Positions 9,830-22,220 are shown, counted from the stretch's first letter. The stretch is DNA of 64,000 bases from Okapia johnstoni (GCA_024291935.2 CM044312.1:77271001-77335000); one strand, 5' to 3'. The notes: generated from the letters alone by a model not told the origin. Numbers and translations: made by a program.

Positions 9830-12164
9830 GCAAAGCTAACAGAGTATTGCCAAGAGAATGCACTCGTCATAACAAACACCATCTTCCAACAACATAAGAG
9901 AAGACTCTACACATGGACATCACCAGATGGTCAATACCGAAATCAGATTGATTATATTCTTTGCAGCCAAAGATCGAAAAGCTTTATTCAGTCAGCAAAA
10001 ACAAGACTGGGAGCTTACTGTGCAACAGATCATGATCTCTTTATTGCAAAGTTTAGACTTAAATTGAAGAAAGTAGGAAAAACCACAGGACCATTCAGAT
10101 ATGATGTAAATCAAATCCCTTACTATTATACAGTTGAAGTGACAAATAGATTCAAGGGATTAGAGCTGACAGACAGAGTACCTGAAGAACATGGATAGAG
10201 GTTTATAACATTGTACAAGAGGTGGTGATCAAAACCATCCCCAAGAAAAAGAAATGCTAAAAGACAAATTCTGAGGAGGCCTTAAAAATAGCCGAGAAAA
10301 GAAGAAAAGCAAAAGGCAAAGGAGGAAAGGAAAGATATACCCATCTGAATGCAGAGTACCAAAGAATAGCAAGGAGAGATAAGAAAGCCTTCCTCAGCGG
10401 TCAATGCAAAAAGAAAAAGAAAAAAGAAAAATAGAGGGAAACAATAGAATGGGAAAGACTAGAGATCTCTTCAAGAAAATTAGAGACACCAAGGGAACAT
10501 TTCATGCAAAGATGGGCTCAATAAAGGACAGAAATGATATGGACCTAACAGAAGCAGAAGATATTGAGAAACGGTGGCAAGAATACACAAAAGAACTATA
10601 CAAAAAAGATCTTCATGACTCAGATAACCACAATGATGTGATCACTCACCTACAGCCAGACATTCTGGAATGCAAAGTCAAGTGGGCCTTAGGAAGCGTC
10701 GCTGTGAACAAAGCTAGTGGAGATAATGAAATTCTACCTGAGCTAGTTCAAATCCTAAAAGATGATGCTGTGAAAGTGCCACACACAATATGCCAGCAAA
10801 TGTGGAAAACTCAGCAGTGGCCACAGGACTCGAAAAGATCAATTTTCATTCCAATCCTAAAGAAAGGCAATGCCAAAGAATGCTCAAACTACCACACAAT
10901 TGCACTCATCTCACATGCTAGCAAAATAATGCTCAAAATCCTTCAAGCTAGGCTTCACCAGTGAACTGAGAACTTCCAGATGTTCAAGCTGGATTTAGAA
11001 AAGACAGAGGAACCAGAGATCAAGTTGCCAACATTTGTTGGATCATAGCAAAAGCAAGAGAATTCCAGAAAATCCCTACTTCTGCTTCATTGACCAATCT
11101 AAATCCTTTGACTGTGTGGATGACAGCAAACTGTGGAAAATTCTGAAAAAGATGGGAATACCAGCCTACCGTACCCCTTACCTGTGTCCGGAAAAACCTG
11201 TATGCAGGTCAAGAAGCAACAGTTAGAACTGGACATGGAACAATGGAATTGTTCCAAATTGGGAAAGGAGTATATCAAGGCTGTATATTGTCAACTTGCA
11301 TATTTAACTTATAAGCAGAGTGCATCATATGAAATGCTGGGCTGGGTGAATGGAATCAAGATTGCTGGGAGCAATATTAACCACCTCTGATATGCAGATG
11401 ACACCACCCTTATGACAGAAAGTGAAGAACTCAAGAGCCTCTTGATGAAAGTGAAAGGGGAGAGTGAAAAAGCTGGCTTAAAACTCAACATTCAAATAAC
11501 AAAGATCATGGAATCTTGTCCTATCACTTCATGGCAAATAGTTTGGGGAACATTGGAAATGGTGACAAACTTCATTTTCTTGGGCTCCAAAGTCACCACA
11601 GATGGTGACTGCAGCCATGAAATTAAAAGACACTTACTCCTTGGAAGAAAAGCTATGACCAACCTAGACAGCATTTTAAAAAGCAGAGACATTGCTTTCC
11701 CAACAAAGGTCTGATCGTCAAAGCTGTGGTTTTTCTAGTAGTCATGTATAGATGTGAGAGTTGGACCATAAAGAAGGCTGAGCACTGAAGAATTAATGCT
11801 TTTGAACTGTGGTGTTGGAGAAGACTCTCGAGAGTCCCTTGGACTGCAAGGAGATCCAACCAGTCAATCCTAAAGGAAATCAGTCCTGAATATTCATTGG
11901 AAGGACTGAGGCTGAAGCTGAAGTTCCAATACTTTGGCCACCTGATGCAAAGAGCCGACTCTTTAGAAAAGACTCTGATGCTGGAAAATATTGAGGGCAG
12001 GAGGAGAGGGGGATGACAGAGGATGAGATGGTTGGATGGCATCACTGACTCGATGGACATGAGTTTGAGCAAGTTTCAGGAGATGGTGAAGGACAGGGAA
12101 GCCTGGCTTGCTGCACTCCACGGGGTTGCAAAAAGTCGGACACGACTGAGCAACTGAACAACAA
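9765..12164 (+). mobile_element. BovB (RTE) LINE, 5'-truncated, sense
   Basis: About 2.36 kb of BovB from the end of the endonuclease domain through the reverse transcriptase to the 3' end (CACGACTGAGCAACTGAACA). The flanks ATCATATTAAAAATGAA (9754-9770) and ATCATATTAAATGAA (12165-12179) look like the target-site duplication with two extra A in the left copy. The order of segments matches the other four long copies. The ORF is broken many times, so the copy is dead. Confidence 0.95.
10404..11714 (+). pseudogene. BovB ORF2 reverse-transcriptase relic
   Basis: Broken remnant of the BovB polymerase, which copies its RNA onto nicked genomic DNA. Residues of the fragment at 10404-10964 (186 codons) cover the linker after the endonuclease and the first RT blocks (FIPILKKGN, then IALISHASK). 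The second block (11035-11226) has IDQSKSFDCVD, equivalent to RT motif A. YADD (motif C, the catalytic aspartates) is readable near 11390-11405 just after an in-frame stop. The fragment 11412-11714 holds the thumb-side sequence. Several frameshifts and stops separate these pieces. Confidence 0.9.
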
Positions 12165-12179
12165 ATCATATTAAATGAA

Positions 12180-12901
12180 TTTTCTTTCTGTCTTACTTCC
12201 TTACCAACAGATTTCTTGATGTCACAAAAGTAACAATATTTATAGCTTGGAAATTTGCAAGTTGTTTTCCAATTGTCATAAATAATAGAACAGACACAGT
12301 GAAGGTTATGATTAATTGAGAAATCATAAACTTAATTTTTTTCACATTCTTTAATTACATGTTTATAAGTGGTTAAAGTGACCTGTGACATAATTACTGG
12401 TAATACACAGAAGTTTTTGTCATTGTTCTTTAGCCAAACTCCATAAAAGAGGAGAGGTTTTATAACTTCCTTGGCATTTATTTATGCAAGATGTTCCAAC
12501 AAGGTAGAATAGTAGTTCTTATGTTGAAAGAAATGCTTCAACAAATGTTTCAATGCACTACTTTTCAGAGAATATATGCTTAATAACATACAATGATTGC
12601 TTGTAGAGAAAATGGTTTGCTGAAGTCAGCTTTAGAAGAAATCAGTATGGTATTCTTTCAGAATGTAAACATTACTTCTGATACTCAGTGAAGACTCTAT
12701 TAATCATTCTGTTTCAAGAAAGGACTTGAACAAGGTATACATTCAGTGAAAGTAGAGATCCAGGTGGAAATTCAGAAATGTTATTTTTATTTTGCCTACC
12801 AACTGCAATGATCTTTTGCCCTATATCTAGCTACAAAAGTTGAGGACTTTTTTTTTTTTAAGTGACTTTGTGAAGCAACGGGTACTTGTATTTATAAATA
12901 A
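12180..12901. other. Unannotated sequence between BovB and L1
   Basis: AT-rich unique sequence with no recognised repeat, ORF or RNA. A poly-T run lies at about 12849-12859. Confidence 0.4.
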
Positions 12902-13692
12902 AAACGCAAGTTAGCCATCTGTATGTCTTCTTTGGAGAAATGTCTGTTTAGTTCTTTGGCCCATTTTTTGATTGGGTCATTTATTTTTCTGGAATTCAGC
13001 TGCAGGAGTTGCTTGTATATTTTTGAGATTAATTGTTTGTCTGTTGCTTCGTTTGCTATTATTTTCTCCCATTCTGAAGGCTGTCTTTTCACCTTGCTCA
13101 TAGTTTCTTTTGTTGTGCAAAAGCTTTTAATTTTAATTAGGTCCCATTTGTTTATTTTTGCTTTTATTTCCAATATTCTGGGGGGTGGGTCATGGAGGAT
13201 CCTGCTGTGATTTATGTCGGAGAGTGTTTTGCCTATGTTTTCCTCTAGGAGTTTTATAGTTTCTGGTCTTATGTTTAGATCTTTAATCCATTTTGAGTTT
13301 ATTTTTGTGTATGGTGTTAGGAAGTGTTCTAGTTTCATTCTTTTACAAGTGGTTGACCAGTTTTCCCAGCACCACTTGTTAAAGAGATTGTCTTTTCTCC
13401 ATTGTATACTCTTGCTTCCTTTGTCGAAGATAAGGTGTTCATAGGTGCGTGGGTTTATCTCTGGGCTTTCTGTTTTGTTCCATTGATCTATATTTCTATC
13501 TTTGTGCCAGTACCACACTGTCTTGATGACTGTGGCTTTGTAGTAGAGCTTGAAGTCAGGCAGGTTGATTCCTCCAGCTCCATTCTTCTTTCTCAAGATT
13601 GCTTTGGCTATTCGAGGTTTCTTATATTTCCATACAAATTGTGAAATCATTTGTTCTAGTTCTGTGAAAAATATCATGTCAATGTATGGCAA
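12892..13692 (-). pseudogene. L1 ORF2 fragment, 266-codon open frame on the inverted segment
   Basis: The frame codes for L1 ORF2p downstream of the reverse-transcriptase core: [20 protein letters not shown], then [20 protein letters not shown], then [19 protein letters not shown]. The first six residues (MPYIDM) come from the inverted junction with the 3'UTR, not from the protein. It is uninterrupted, but it is only about one fifth of ORF2 and lacks endonuclease and RT, so it has no function. Confidence 0.9.
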
Positions 13693-13774
13693 AAACTGCT
13701 ACAATATTGTAAAGTAATTAGCCCCCAACTAAAATAAATAAATTTATTAAAAAAAAACAAACAAACACAAGTTA
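12902..13774. mobile_element. Young L1, 5'-inverted (twin priming)
   Basis: Left part 12914-13674 is antisense L1 ORF2. Right part 13675-13744 is the sense end of the L1 3'UTR (TCAATGTATGGCAAAAACTG, then AAATAAATAAATTTATT) followed by a poly-A tail to about 13762. The flanking repeats AAACGCAAGTTA (12902-12913) and AAACACAAGTTA (13763-13774) differ by one base. This is the signature of twin priming during L1 integration. About 760 bases are inverted, and the ORF2 part has no stop, so the insertion is young. Confidence 0.88.
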
Positions 13775-15500
13775 AGGCTGTCATGTTAACTTTGTGAAAA
13801 CATTCAGTATTTACTTTAAGCATTAAAAAAAATTATTTAATTTATGGATTGCCTCAAAGAAATTCATCTTTACCAGTCTTCAAGTTCTAAAACTAAGAAA
13901 GATAAGTCTTTATATTGGTCATTCACTATAGGAAGGAAAATAATTTAATAAATTAGTCATAGCATCACCACCTGAGCTAGATGAAAGTAATTTTGCTTCT
14001 TTCACTGACCTCAGAGTAGAGTGAACAGTCAGTCTTTCAAAATTGCAGTTTCATTTATCTGGCCTTAGGTTAGGCCTAATTTTGATTTTGCTACTTGCTT
14101 ATTTGGCATTTTCCAAAATATAAATTCAACATATACTTTGTACAGGATCAAAAAATTAGAAATCTGAGCCTGGAGAAACAGCCTAGCTGACCTTGAGAAA
14201 GTGATAAGCTCCCTTTATTCTCACCTATTCCATCACATCTCACCCTACACTGCCACTGGGAAATGTGAGAAGAGAAGAATGGCGTGGAAAGTGAGTAAGC
14301 CAAGGCACTTAAAGACCATCTTCCTCTCTCTTTCACACACACACACACAGCTTTAACTAGCAAAGGATATCCACACATCATTACAAATATCTAGATATGT
14401 TAATTGAAAGACAGAAATTTTGTTTTGGACTTTGAGAGGTCAGAGGTCTGAAGAAAGACAAGGGTAACTTATGTGAACATTATAATTGAATATAGTCAAG
14501 GGCATTTGGCTCTTTTACACCCCTACTAGTCTTTTTATCTCCATCAAAATTCTTTATACCCTATTAGTCTCACTTAACCCCAGATCAACACTATATATGG
14601 TCTACTTTTCAACTTAATAGTAGTAACAACAAAATATATCAATCAAAATGAGTGTATGGAATTATCTGAGTATTAACTTTCTTTAACAGAGCAAACTCAA
14701 AATATATCTACTGATATGACTGATGGTAAAACTGAGCCTGTGAGAATACCACTTATTTTTGTAGTGTAATAAAAGTATAGATTTTAGATATAATACACAT
14801 ACAAACACATAAGTACAACCTGTGTGATGGTACTAAAGCTCTCTGCAAATTGCAATCATCATAGTTTACATATACATTCTGTCTCCTGGGTAGGTACTTG
14901 TTAGGCATTTGTCAATGAGGAGGAGGAGGAGGAGGAGGCCTCTGAAAAGAGGAGAAAGAGGAACCGGGGGAGGCAAATACATCAGAACATGTCACCACTG
15001 AGTACATGCTCTGTTTCTTAGCAATTACCTGAAAGCTTTTACGACCAGAGAGTTAATTGTTCTTTATTGACCACCTCTTCATCTTATCTTCTTCATCCCA
15101 CCTTCCCTTTGACAGTTTATAATGATTTATTCCTTTTTTGCCCCAAGTAACGTTTTAGTATCAAACTACCAACCAGTACTAACTCTAAAAACTCAAGCTC
15201 TTCGATTCAGTATACTAAGATTTTTTCAGTATAATAAATGATCAACTAGTTTTTGAGTGCTAAGACTTTAAACATTTTATATGTAGTATCTACATACTTA
15301 AATCTCATCAAGGTCAACTAAAATGTCTTTTCTTTAAAATAACAAAAATGCTGAAATTCTCAATCTTTCTCTTGGTTATTAAACCTGGCAAACTACGATA
15401 TATTAAAATTCTGCATTCAAAAATTTGAAAAAATAGCAGAAGTCAAATGATAACTCCTGAAGTTACCATAGAAAACTGTGAAAGTTTAGGTTTGCCATCT
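13775..15500. other. Mostly unique AT-rich sequence
   Basis: No gene is recognised. Small simple repeats only: (CA)n at about 14333-14350 and (GAG)n at 14917-14938. Confidence 0.45.
14917..14938. repeat. (GAG)n microsatellite
   Basis: About seven GAG/GGA units in a row followed by a purine-rich stretch to about 14970. Confidence 0.85.
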
Positions 15501-15504
15501 ATTG

Positions 15505-15645
15505 ATCCAAACTGCTTATTTACAGACAATAAGCTGAGAGTCAGGATGGCTTGCCCAAAGTTGCACAACTGGCTAATTGGATGATCCTGAACTAAATTCA
15601 TTTTATGCTACTTCTATCACATACCACAATCTTTCTTAGCAAATG
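15505..15645 (+). mobile_element. MIR SINE relic
   Basis: Sense MIR order: TTATTTACAGACAATAAGCT, then GGCTTGCCCAAAGTTGCACA, then ACTGGCTAATTGGATGATCC. The core 'CTTGCCCAAGGTCACACAGCTA' is recognisable. An old mammalian-wide element. Confidence 0.7.
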
Positions 15646-15649
15646 CTAA

Positions 15650-18600
15650 TTAATATTTTCATAAAACTATCTCTTGATAATAAAACATACATTTATATAC
15701 CTAGGAAAATAATCTATTTTTTTATTTTGCCCTGTTTTTCACCTGTCAAAACATTTGTTAATAATTATATAGTCATAACCTAAATGATTTCTAAAATGAA
15801 AATTTATTTTTAAGCTACTTTATACAAGATAGGCTTACTCCTCTTTTACTTAGTTTATGCATTAATGAATTCCTCAAATCACAGTCTTTTGATACTCCCA
15901 AGTTAATTGGAAATCATCCATATGTGCATAAATATTTTAGGATCATTAGGAGTTCACACAGGAAAGGTACAATGAAAAATGATATAAAATTATATCATGG
16001 ACTTCTTTTATGTTAATAACCAGTTTGAAGGGTTAACTAGCACAACTACAATAGATATAAACATTCAGTAAGATTAAAGATTATTTTGAGAGGGATCATA
16101 TTTAGAGATCGAAACTTTTTCTAAAACAACAAAGGGTAAAAAAGCTGCTAAGCTAACATGCTGAACATTACTCCATCTAATTTGTTTGATCTGTAAATAC
16201 TGTAAGATATGAGTCAACATATGATCTGCAGGACTGTTAGGCTTATTGCTTACCATGATCTTCAGTAGGATTAGGCCAAAAGATTTTGTGGGAGTCGCCT
16301 CTGCTTTTATTTATTTATACATTCATCAAATGTTACATCAAATACATATTATGACTCCATGTTGCAGATCCTAAAGATAAATGGTGGTTAAAATAATTTC
16401 TCAACTGTTGGTTTAGCTGAGAGACAAATACTATCCAATTGACTCTCAAATAAATGTAAAATTGAAACTGCAATAAATGTTAAGAATCAAGGTTTATGAT
16501 GCTGAGAAAGATTAAGTAGGAGATTCCATGATTCTCTACTGTCCTGGCTCAATATCTCACACACAGCCATCATCAATGCTCTTTAACCAAGAAGGATGAA
16601 TAGGCTTAAAGACAAGTTTAAAGAACTTCTGAAAAATTGAGCCACTAAGATGAGTTCTAAAAATGGTTGAAAATATAAAGAGAAATGGGATCCAATTCTA
16701 AACATTTTTTTAAACTATTTCTATTCTCTAATTCTCTATTCTCTACTACTGCTTGCTAAACTCTTTAAGGCCTTTTCCAGATTGAAGTCACAATATTCCC
16801 TCCACCTTTTTCTTTGTCAATATCATCTGGAGAGGATTCATGTGGCCTGTGCTTTTAGGTGAAGATAAAAAGTCTAAGCATTTACATCCAGGTAGCAATT
16901 GGATTGTTAACATCAAAACACTTCAAAAAAGCAAAAATCTTGTTTGCTGGAAAAACTCTAGCTTTAGAACAGCAGTGTGTACCTATTCAATTAGTTTTTT
17001 TTTTTCTAAAACAGACTTCAGAGCTAATTGCTTCTTCTGCTGAGAAATATGGTATCTATGTGATCTCCTTCACTTTTCAGCTTTGTTATGGGCTAAACTT
17101 TAAAAAAAAATTCTATTTGTGAATTGTATATGTGTGCATGTGTGTTTGTGTAATTAGACATTTAAATATATTTTAATATCAAAAATTTATACAGTAGGAG
17201 TAAATTAGCTTTCATTCATTGATTTACTAAAGATAATATTTTTATTTTAAAATTTTAGGTTTGATAATTAGATCTTCTTCTGAAACCTAATCTATAAATT
17301 TATATTTTTATTTTCAAAACATGCACTATTTATTGTTTGTTTTAGCTATTTTTTTCATTTCCACTCAATTTATAGCAAATTTATACAATGTGATTGCATT
17401 TCAGGCAAAATATCTGTTAAGTTAAACTTCATGAAATAGTGGTTTCTACAGTGCATTAGACAGAATCATGACTTGTCTAAATTTTGCCCATAAGAAAGCT
17501 TATTTTGTGAAGTATTAAAAGAACTGCTTTCTATTCTTGCGGATTTATCCTAGAAGTTATTAATTATCAGTTTATAGCAATTTATAGTACTGATGTTAAG
17601 AATAACATTTGTCTTATGTTGGGCACACGAGTCATGGTCATTGTCTTTCTTACAATTTATTTTTATCAGTAATCAGTTAATTAATAAATATAGTGTGCTT
17701 AGTTTATAAACACACACAATAAAGCATTTAAAAGTGTTTCTATTTGCTATCGCAGTATGGGAAAAGACTTTACCAGATTTTTGAAAATGTCTACACATGC
17801 TGAAAGTACCCAAAGATATACTAAGCTCTAACAGTTGAAATTCCTTTGAAAGTGTAGTCTGCTAAATTACAATATGATATTTTTCATTTCATTTATATGT
17901 TATCAGGTGAGCTAAATATTAATTGCAATAAAAAATGCTTACTAATAAGTTTCAGGTAAAGTTTTTTGTTTTTGTTGTAATTCTAGAGTATGCGTATTGT
18001 TTTTTAAATACTAACCCTGTAGATTCTGTATCTCTAGGTAACTATTTTCTAATTATTCAGTGTGTTAATGGCTCCGCTGCATCTGCCACAGTCTGTATTT
18101 ATTCACAGATGGATTAAGAATGTTATTCTGCTCAGTGCTGTGTAATTTTTTTTAGAAGACAAGAGAGAACACTATTCCAGATGCATTAAACAGAAGCTAT
18201 TTTCCGTTAAGCATTTAATAGAAGCACATAATGTCTTTCACCTTTATGACCCACGGTATTTGATTAGTTCTAAAACTGCATCTGATATGTATGTTTTATC
18301 TTTAGTTTCCATTTTGTTTGCATAACATTATGCTCAACTTAATTTAGTTTACATCAGCAACATTTCTAGATGTGGCTCTCTTTGGCTGCCTTTCAGTCTC
18401 ACGGGCTATATAAAAAATACATAAATTATTAAGTTTAGCATCATTGAAAACATGCGCATGTATGTAAAAATGTCATACATTCAGTGGCTACCATCTGTGG
18501 CTGTGGTAATACAAACCCATAAACGTGCACTATCCTGTGTGTCGCTTCAAGTAAACAAAACTCAGTTGGATACATAACCTGATATTGTGGTTTGGGTAGG

Positions 18601-18759
18601 CACTATTTTATTTTGTCAAACATCAAATGGGAAGAGTAATAGAATACACATATTGTTTTGGTTAGTTGGCACTTTCTTCCTCTAACAAACATGATCAGCT
18701 CTTTAGAGTAAAATTACTGATTCAGCATTGTAGATTGATAGTAACTGGACAATTTTCAC
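15650..18759. other. Repeat-free AT-rich sequence, candidate conserved non-coding region
   Basis: I see no recognisable transposon over about 3 kb apart from a weak possible relic at 16310-16420. The part at 17240-18600 has balanced AT-rich composition, homopurine and homopyrimidine runs are rare, and there is no long frame. Such repeat-free stretches in a repeat-dense locus are where conserved non-coding elements tend to lie; conservation itself cannot be seen here. Confidence 0.35.
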
Positions 18760-19001
18760 ATTCCAACATTGATCATCGTTAGAAAATAATGCTTTAGTTG
18801 TATACATTTATAATAAAATATTTGTACTCTTTTAATAATTTGTTTATTAATGTAGTTGTACATAGGGTGATCTCTCTGGGATTCCAACATTGATCATCAT
18901 TAGAAAATAACGCTTTAGTTGTATACATTTATAATAAAATATTTTTACTCTTTTAATAATTTGTTTATTAATGTAGTTGTACATAGGGTGACCTCTCTGG
19001 G
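18760..19001. repeat. 121-bp tandem duplication
   Basis: Units 18760-18880 and 18881-19001 are head-to-tail copies with four substitutions by eye (about 3 percent). ATTCC occurs at both unit starts and again at 19002, so the breakpoints share a five-base microhomology. The last three bases of each unit (GGG) are the first bases of the Bov-tA that follows, so the duplication postdates that SINE. Confidence 0.93.
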
Positions 19002-19214
19002 ATTCCCTTGTGGCTGGACAGTTAAGAATCCGCCTGCCAAGCAGGAGATGCAGGTTCAGTCCCTCGAAGGGGATGATCCCCTGGAGAAGAGAGTGTCTAC
19101 CCACTCCAGTATTCTTGTCTAGAGAATCCCATGGGCAGAGGAGCCTGGCAGGCTATGGTTCATAGGGTCACAAACAGTAGGACACAACTGAGCGACTAAC
19201 AGTTTCACTTTCAA
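18999..19214 (+). mobile_element. Bov-tA SINE
   Basis: Complete sense Bov-tA: GGGATTCCCTTGTGGCTGGA, AAGAATCCGCCTGCCAAGCA, GGGGATGATCCCCTGGAGAA, end CTGAGCGACTAACAGTTTCA. Flanked by GGTGACCTCTCT (18987-18998) and GGTGTTCTCTCT (19215-19226). The first duplication unit keeps GGTGATCTCTCT, which is one base from the right copy and supports this target-site duplication. Confidence 0.95.
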
Positions 19215-19226
19215 GGTGTTCTCTCT

Positions 19227-21089
19227 AGTATCATTTGTTAGGAAAAGGAAGAAACAACAAAATAAAGAGAAAGATGTTACTGAATTTTAGTCTGGTGAGA
19301 ATAAGATGATTGTTTCTCTATTAAATTCATTTAATTTAACATCTATTTTTATAATCATAAGTTAAATAGTTATTTCTGCATATAATCCCCAAATCTAGCA
19401 TTCTAAAAACTGGTCAGACTATGCACATATACACATTTTCCTATGATTCTTTTTGACCTGTTCATATAATAATAATTTGGTATTTTTTTTCACAGAAAAA
19501 AATCATTTTTTTCTCTTTCAAGGTTATTAGAATGTGTATCTTATCATTGATAATTTAAGATCCTTTTAGCTTTCTAACTTATTATAGCCAAGGTCATATA
19601 AACCTTGCTGATTATTACAGGAAATTCTACTAAATTTTTTTTTCATATAAAAGCTGTAAGGTTTTGGAACATTCCAGATTTTCTTCAACAGCAAATAGTA
19701 TAACTACTCATAATGGTCCTATACTCATCAACTAGGGCTTGAAAGGTACCCATGCAAATCATAGGCCTTGAAGCATAGCTATTTTAATTTCATATTATAT
19801 CTACCTCTGTGAAGATCTTAGGAAAGAGATGTTACTGTTATTTGAATATTAGAAATATAGACCACAAGGTTTAGCAGCATCAATAAATTACCTGCTACTA
19901 TTACAAATTGAGTAATATGGAGCATCTTGGATTCAGGGCCAATTTGTTTAATCTGATATACACCTTTTTATTATCCATCAGGTTTCTATACTTCTTTAGC
20001 CATCATGCTGTGACTTCTCTTTACGTGGAAGTCTTCAAAACTTAGGCCAAACTAGGATTTATTTTCACTCTGTCTAGATACCACTAGGTGATAGTGCCTA
20101 TGCCTGTTGACAAGCCAGACTAATATATTCAGTCATCCACTCAGCAAATATTTATTTCATACCTTCTATATGTTTATATACTCCTAGACTCTGGAAAGAT
20201 AAAAATGAGTGAGAAAGTTACGGTCCTTGTTTTTACAAATCTTATAGCCTAGTGAAAATAATATTTGGAGATTACTGACAAACAAATGAGAAGATATTTG
20301 TTTTGGGACACTGAATTCAACAGACACTTCAATAGACAAGAAAGACTGATAAGGGGAGAAAAGTCAGTATGATAAAGGAGAACAAGATCTAGCCAGTGAA
20401 ATAGAGGATCTAGTCAGTTAGAATGAGAGTGTTCTAACTCCCAGAAATCAATATGAGAACTCTTTTGTTGGGGTGGTGCTTTGCCTAGAAATGTCCTTTG
20501 CCAAGAGGTGCCTAAGCAAATACCCATTTATCTGTCAAGGACTTATAAAAATGTTCTCTCTTATGAAGTCTTTTATAACCCTGCCAAGCAATTAGTTTCC
20601 CAAGTATAGATTTTTCTTTATTTATACATGAAGGAAATAACTGTCTTTGATGAACTGTTTTAGCATAATGATTGCCAGAAAATTGTCATTAAATTATTAT
20701 TGTTATCATTTACTATTGCTAACCTGTGGTCTAACCATTTTCAACAATCAGCAATAGCACTCATGGAATTGTATGGTTTAATAATAATCATTACTTAGCT
20801 AATTATTTTGCCATTTAATGATTTGTCCATGAAAAAGGAAATGATTCCTAGGCATGACTGAGTGCCCCAAAAGTGCCACTTGGGTAGAAGTCCCAAAAAG
20901 AACACAAATTATTCACTTAAGATAAAAAGGCATTCAGCGATTCCTCTTTGATTGACTTTCCTGCTTGAAGAGTGGTGACTCTGCGGGGGGGGATCCTTTA
21001 ATTGGATAAAACAAAGAGGTCTATAATTTTGGTCTCTAGACTTTTCTGACTACACACTTCTTTTTAAATTCAAATATAAGGTATTTATA
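19227..21089. other. Mostly unique sequence
   Basis: No gene. A weak ancient repeat may lie at 20110-20260 (CACTCAGCAAATATTTATTT, then a TACTCCTAGACTCTGGAAAG block, a motif order common in old mammalian repeats), but I cannot assign a family. Confidence 0.4.
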
Positions 21090-21114
21090 TGTTTTTAATT
21101 TTGATTGGAATATG
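21090..21114 (-). mobile_element. L1 3' terminus, antisense, cut off by BovB
   Basis: Poly-T followed by ATTTTGATTGGAATATGAGT is the antisense terminal sequence of the same L1 that resumes at 22691. The flanks TTGGAATATGAGTT and TTGAAGTATAGTT around the BovB are probably its target-site duplication. Confidence 0.65.
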
Positions 21115-21263
21115 AGTTCAGCTCAGTTGCTCAGTCATATCCGACTCTTTGCCACTCCATGGAATGTAGCTCGCCAGGCCTCCCTGTCCATCACCAACTC
21201 CCAGAGTTTACTCAAACTCATGTCCATTGAGTCGATGATGCCATTCAACCATCTCATCCTCTG

Positions 21264-21869
21264 TCATCCCTTTCTCCTCCCACCTTCAATCTTTCCCAGC
21301 ATCAGGGTCTTTTCAAATGAGTCAGTTCTTCTCATCAGGTGGCCAAAGTATTGGAGTTTCAGCTTCAGCATCAGTCCTTCCAATGAATATTCAGGACTGA
21401 TTTCCTTTAGGATGGACTGGTTGGATCTCCTTGCAGTCCAAGGGACTCTCAAGAGTCTTCTCCAACACCACAGTCCAAAAACATCAATTCTGCGGTGCTC
21501 AGCCTTCCTCATAGTCCAACTCTCACATCCATACATGATTACTGGAAAAACCACAGCCTTGACTAGATGGACCTTTGTTGGTAAAGTAATGTCTCTGCTT
21601 TTTAATATGCTATCTAGTTTGGTCATAACTTTACTTCCAAGGAGTAAGCGTCTTTTAATTTCATGGCTGCAGTCACCATCTACAGTGATTTTGGAGCCCC
21701 CCAAAATAAAGTCCGTCACTGTTTGCACTGTTTCCCCATCTATTTGCCATGAAGTGATGGGACCAGATGCCATGATCTTAGTTTTCTGAATGTTGAGCTT
21801 TAAGCCAACTTTTTCACTCTCCTCTTTCACTTTTATCAAGAGGCTCTTTAGTTCTTTGTTTTCTGCCAT
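21264..21869 (-). pseudogene. BovB ORF2 C-terminal fragment (201 codons)
   Basis: Longest BovB frame of the window. It codes for the region after RT motif C: AENKELKSLLIKVKEESEKV, SGPITSWQIDGETVQTVTDF, WTARRSNQSILKEISPEYSL and ending in the [20 protein letters not shown] block. YADD is lost: the adjoining frame reads NNLRYAMTLSL because of a deletion. Endonuclease is absent by truncation. Confidence 0.9.
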
Positions 21870-21980
21870 AAGGATAGTGTCATTGCATATCTGAGGTTAT
21901 TGATATTTCTCCTGGCAGTCTTGATTCCAGCTTGTGCTTCATCCAGCCCAGCGTTTCTCATTATGTACCCTGCATATAAG

Positions 21981-22220
21981 TTAAATAAACAGGGTGACAA
22001 TATACAGCCTTGCCATGCTCCTTTCCCAATTTGGAACCAATTCATTGCTCCATGTTCAGTTCTAGCTGTTGCTCCTTGACCTGAATACAGGTTAAATAGG
22101 TTAAATAAGCAGGGTGACAATATACAGCCTTGACATACTCCTTTTCCTATTTGGAACCAGTCTGTTGTTCCATGTCCAGTTCTAACTGTTGCCTCCTGAC
22201 CTGCTTACATATTTCTCAAG
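21981..22220. repeat. 120-bp diverged tandem repeat inside BovB
   Basis: Two units of exactly 120 bases start with TTAAATAARCAGGGTGACAA. They differ at about 19 positions by eye. Unit 2 resembles the BovB copy at 44087-46219, and unit 1 resembles the copy at 55990-59636 (GCTCCTTTCCCAATTTGGAA). This is more divergence than expected for a late local duplication. Confidence 0.9.

Noticed and set aside
14148..14381. 77-codon minus-strand frame as a small gene
   Set aside because: Part of the frame is the (CA)n repeat read as Val-Cys; no motif and no start context.
18760..19001. CRISPR-like or satellite repeat
   Set aside because: Only two units, no spacers, and the borders are explained by a microhomology duplication.
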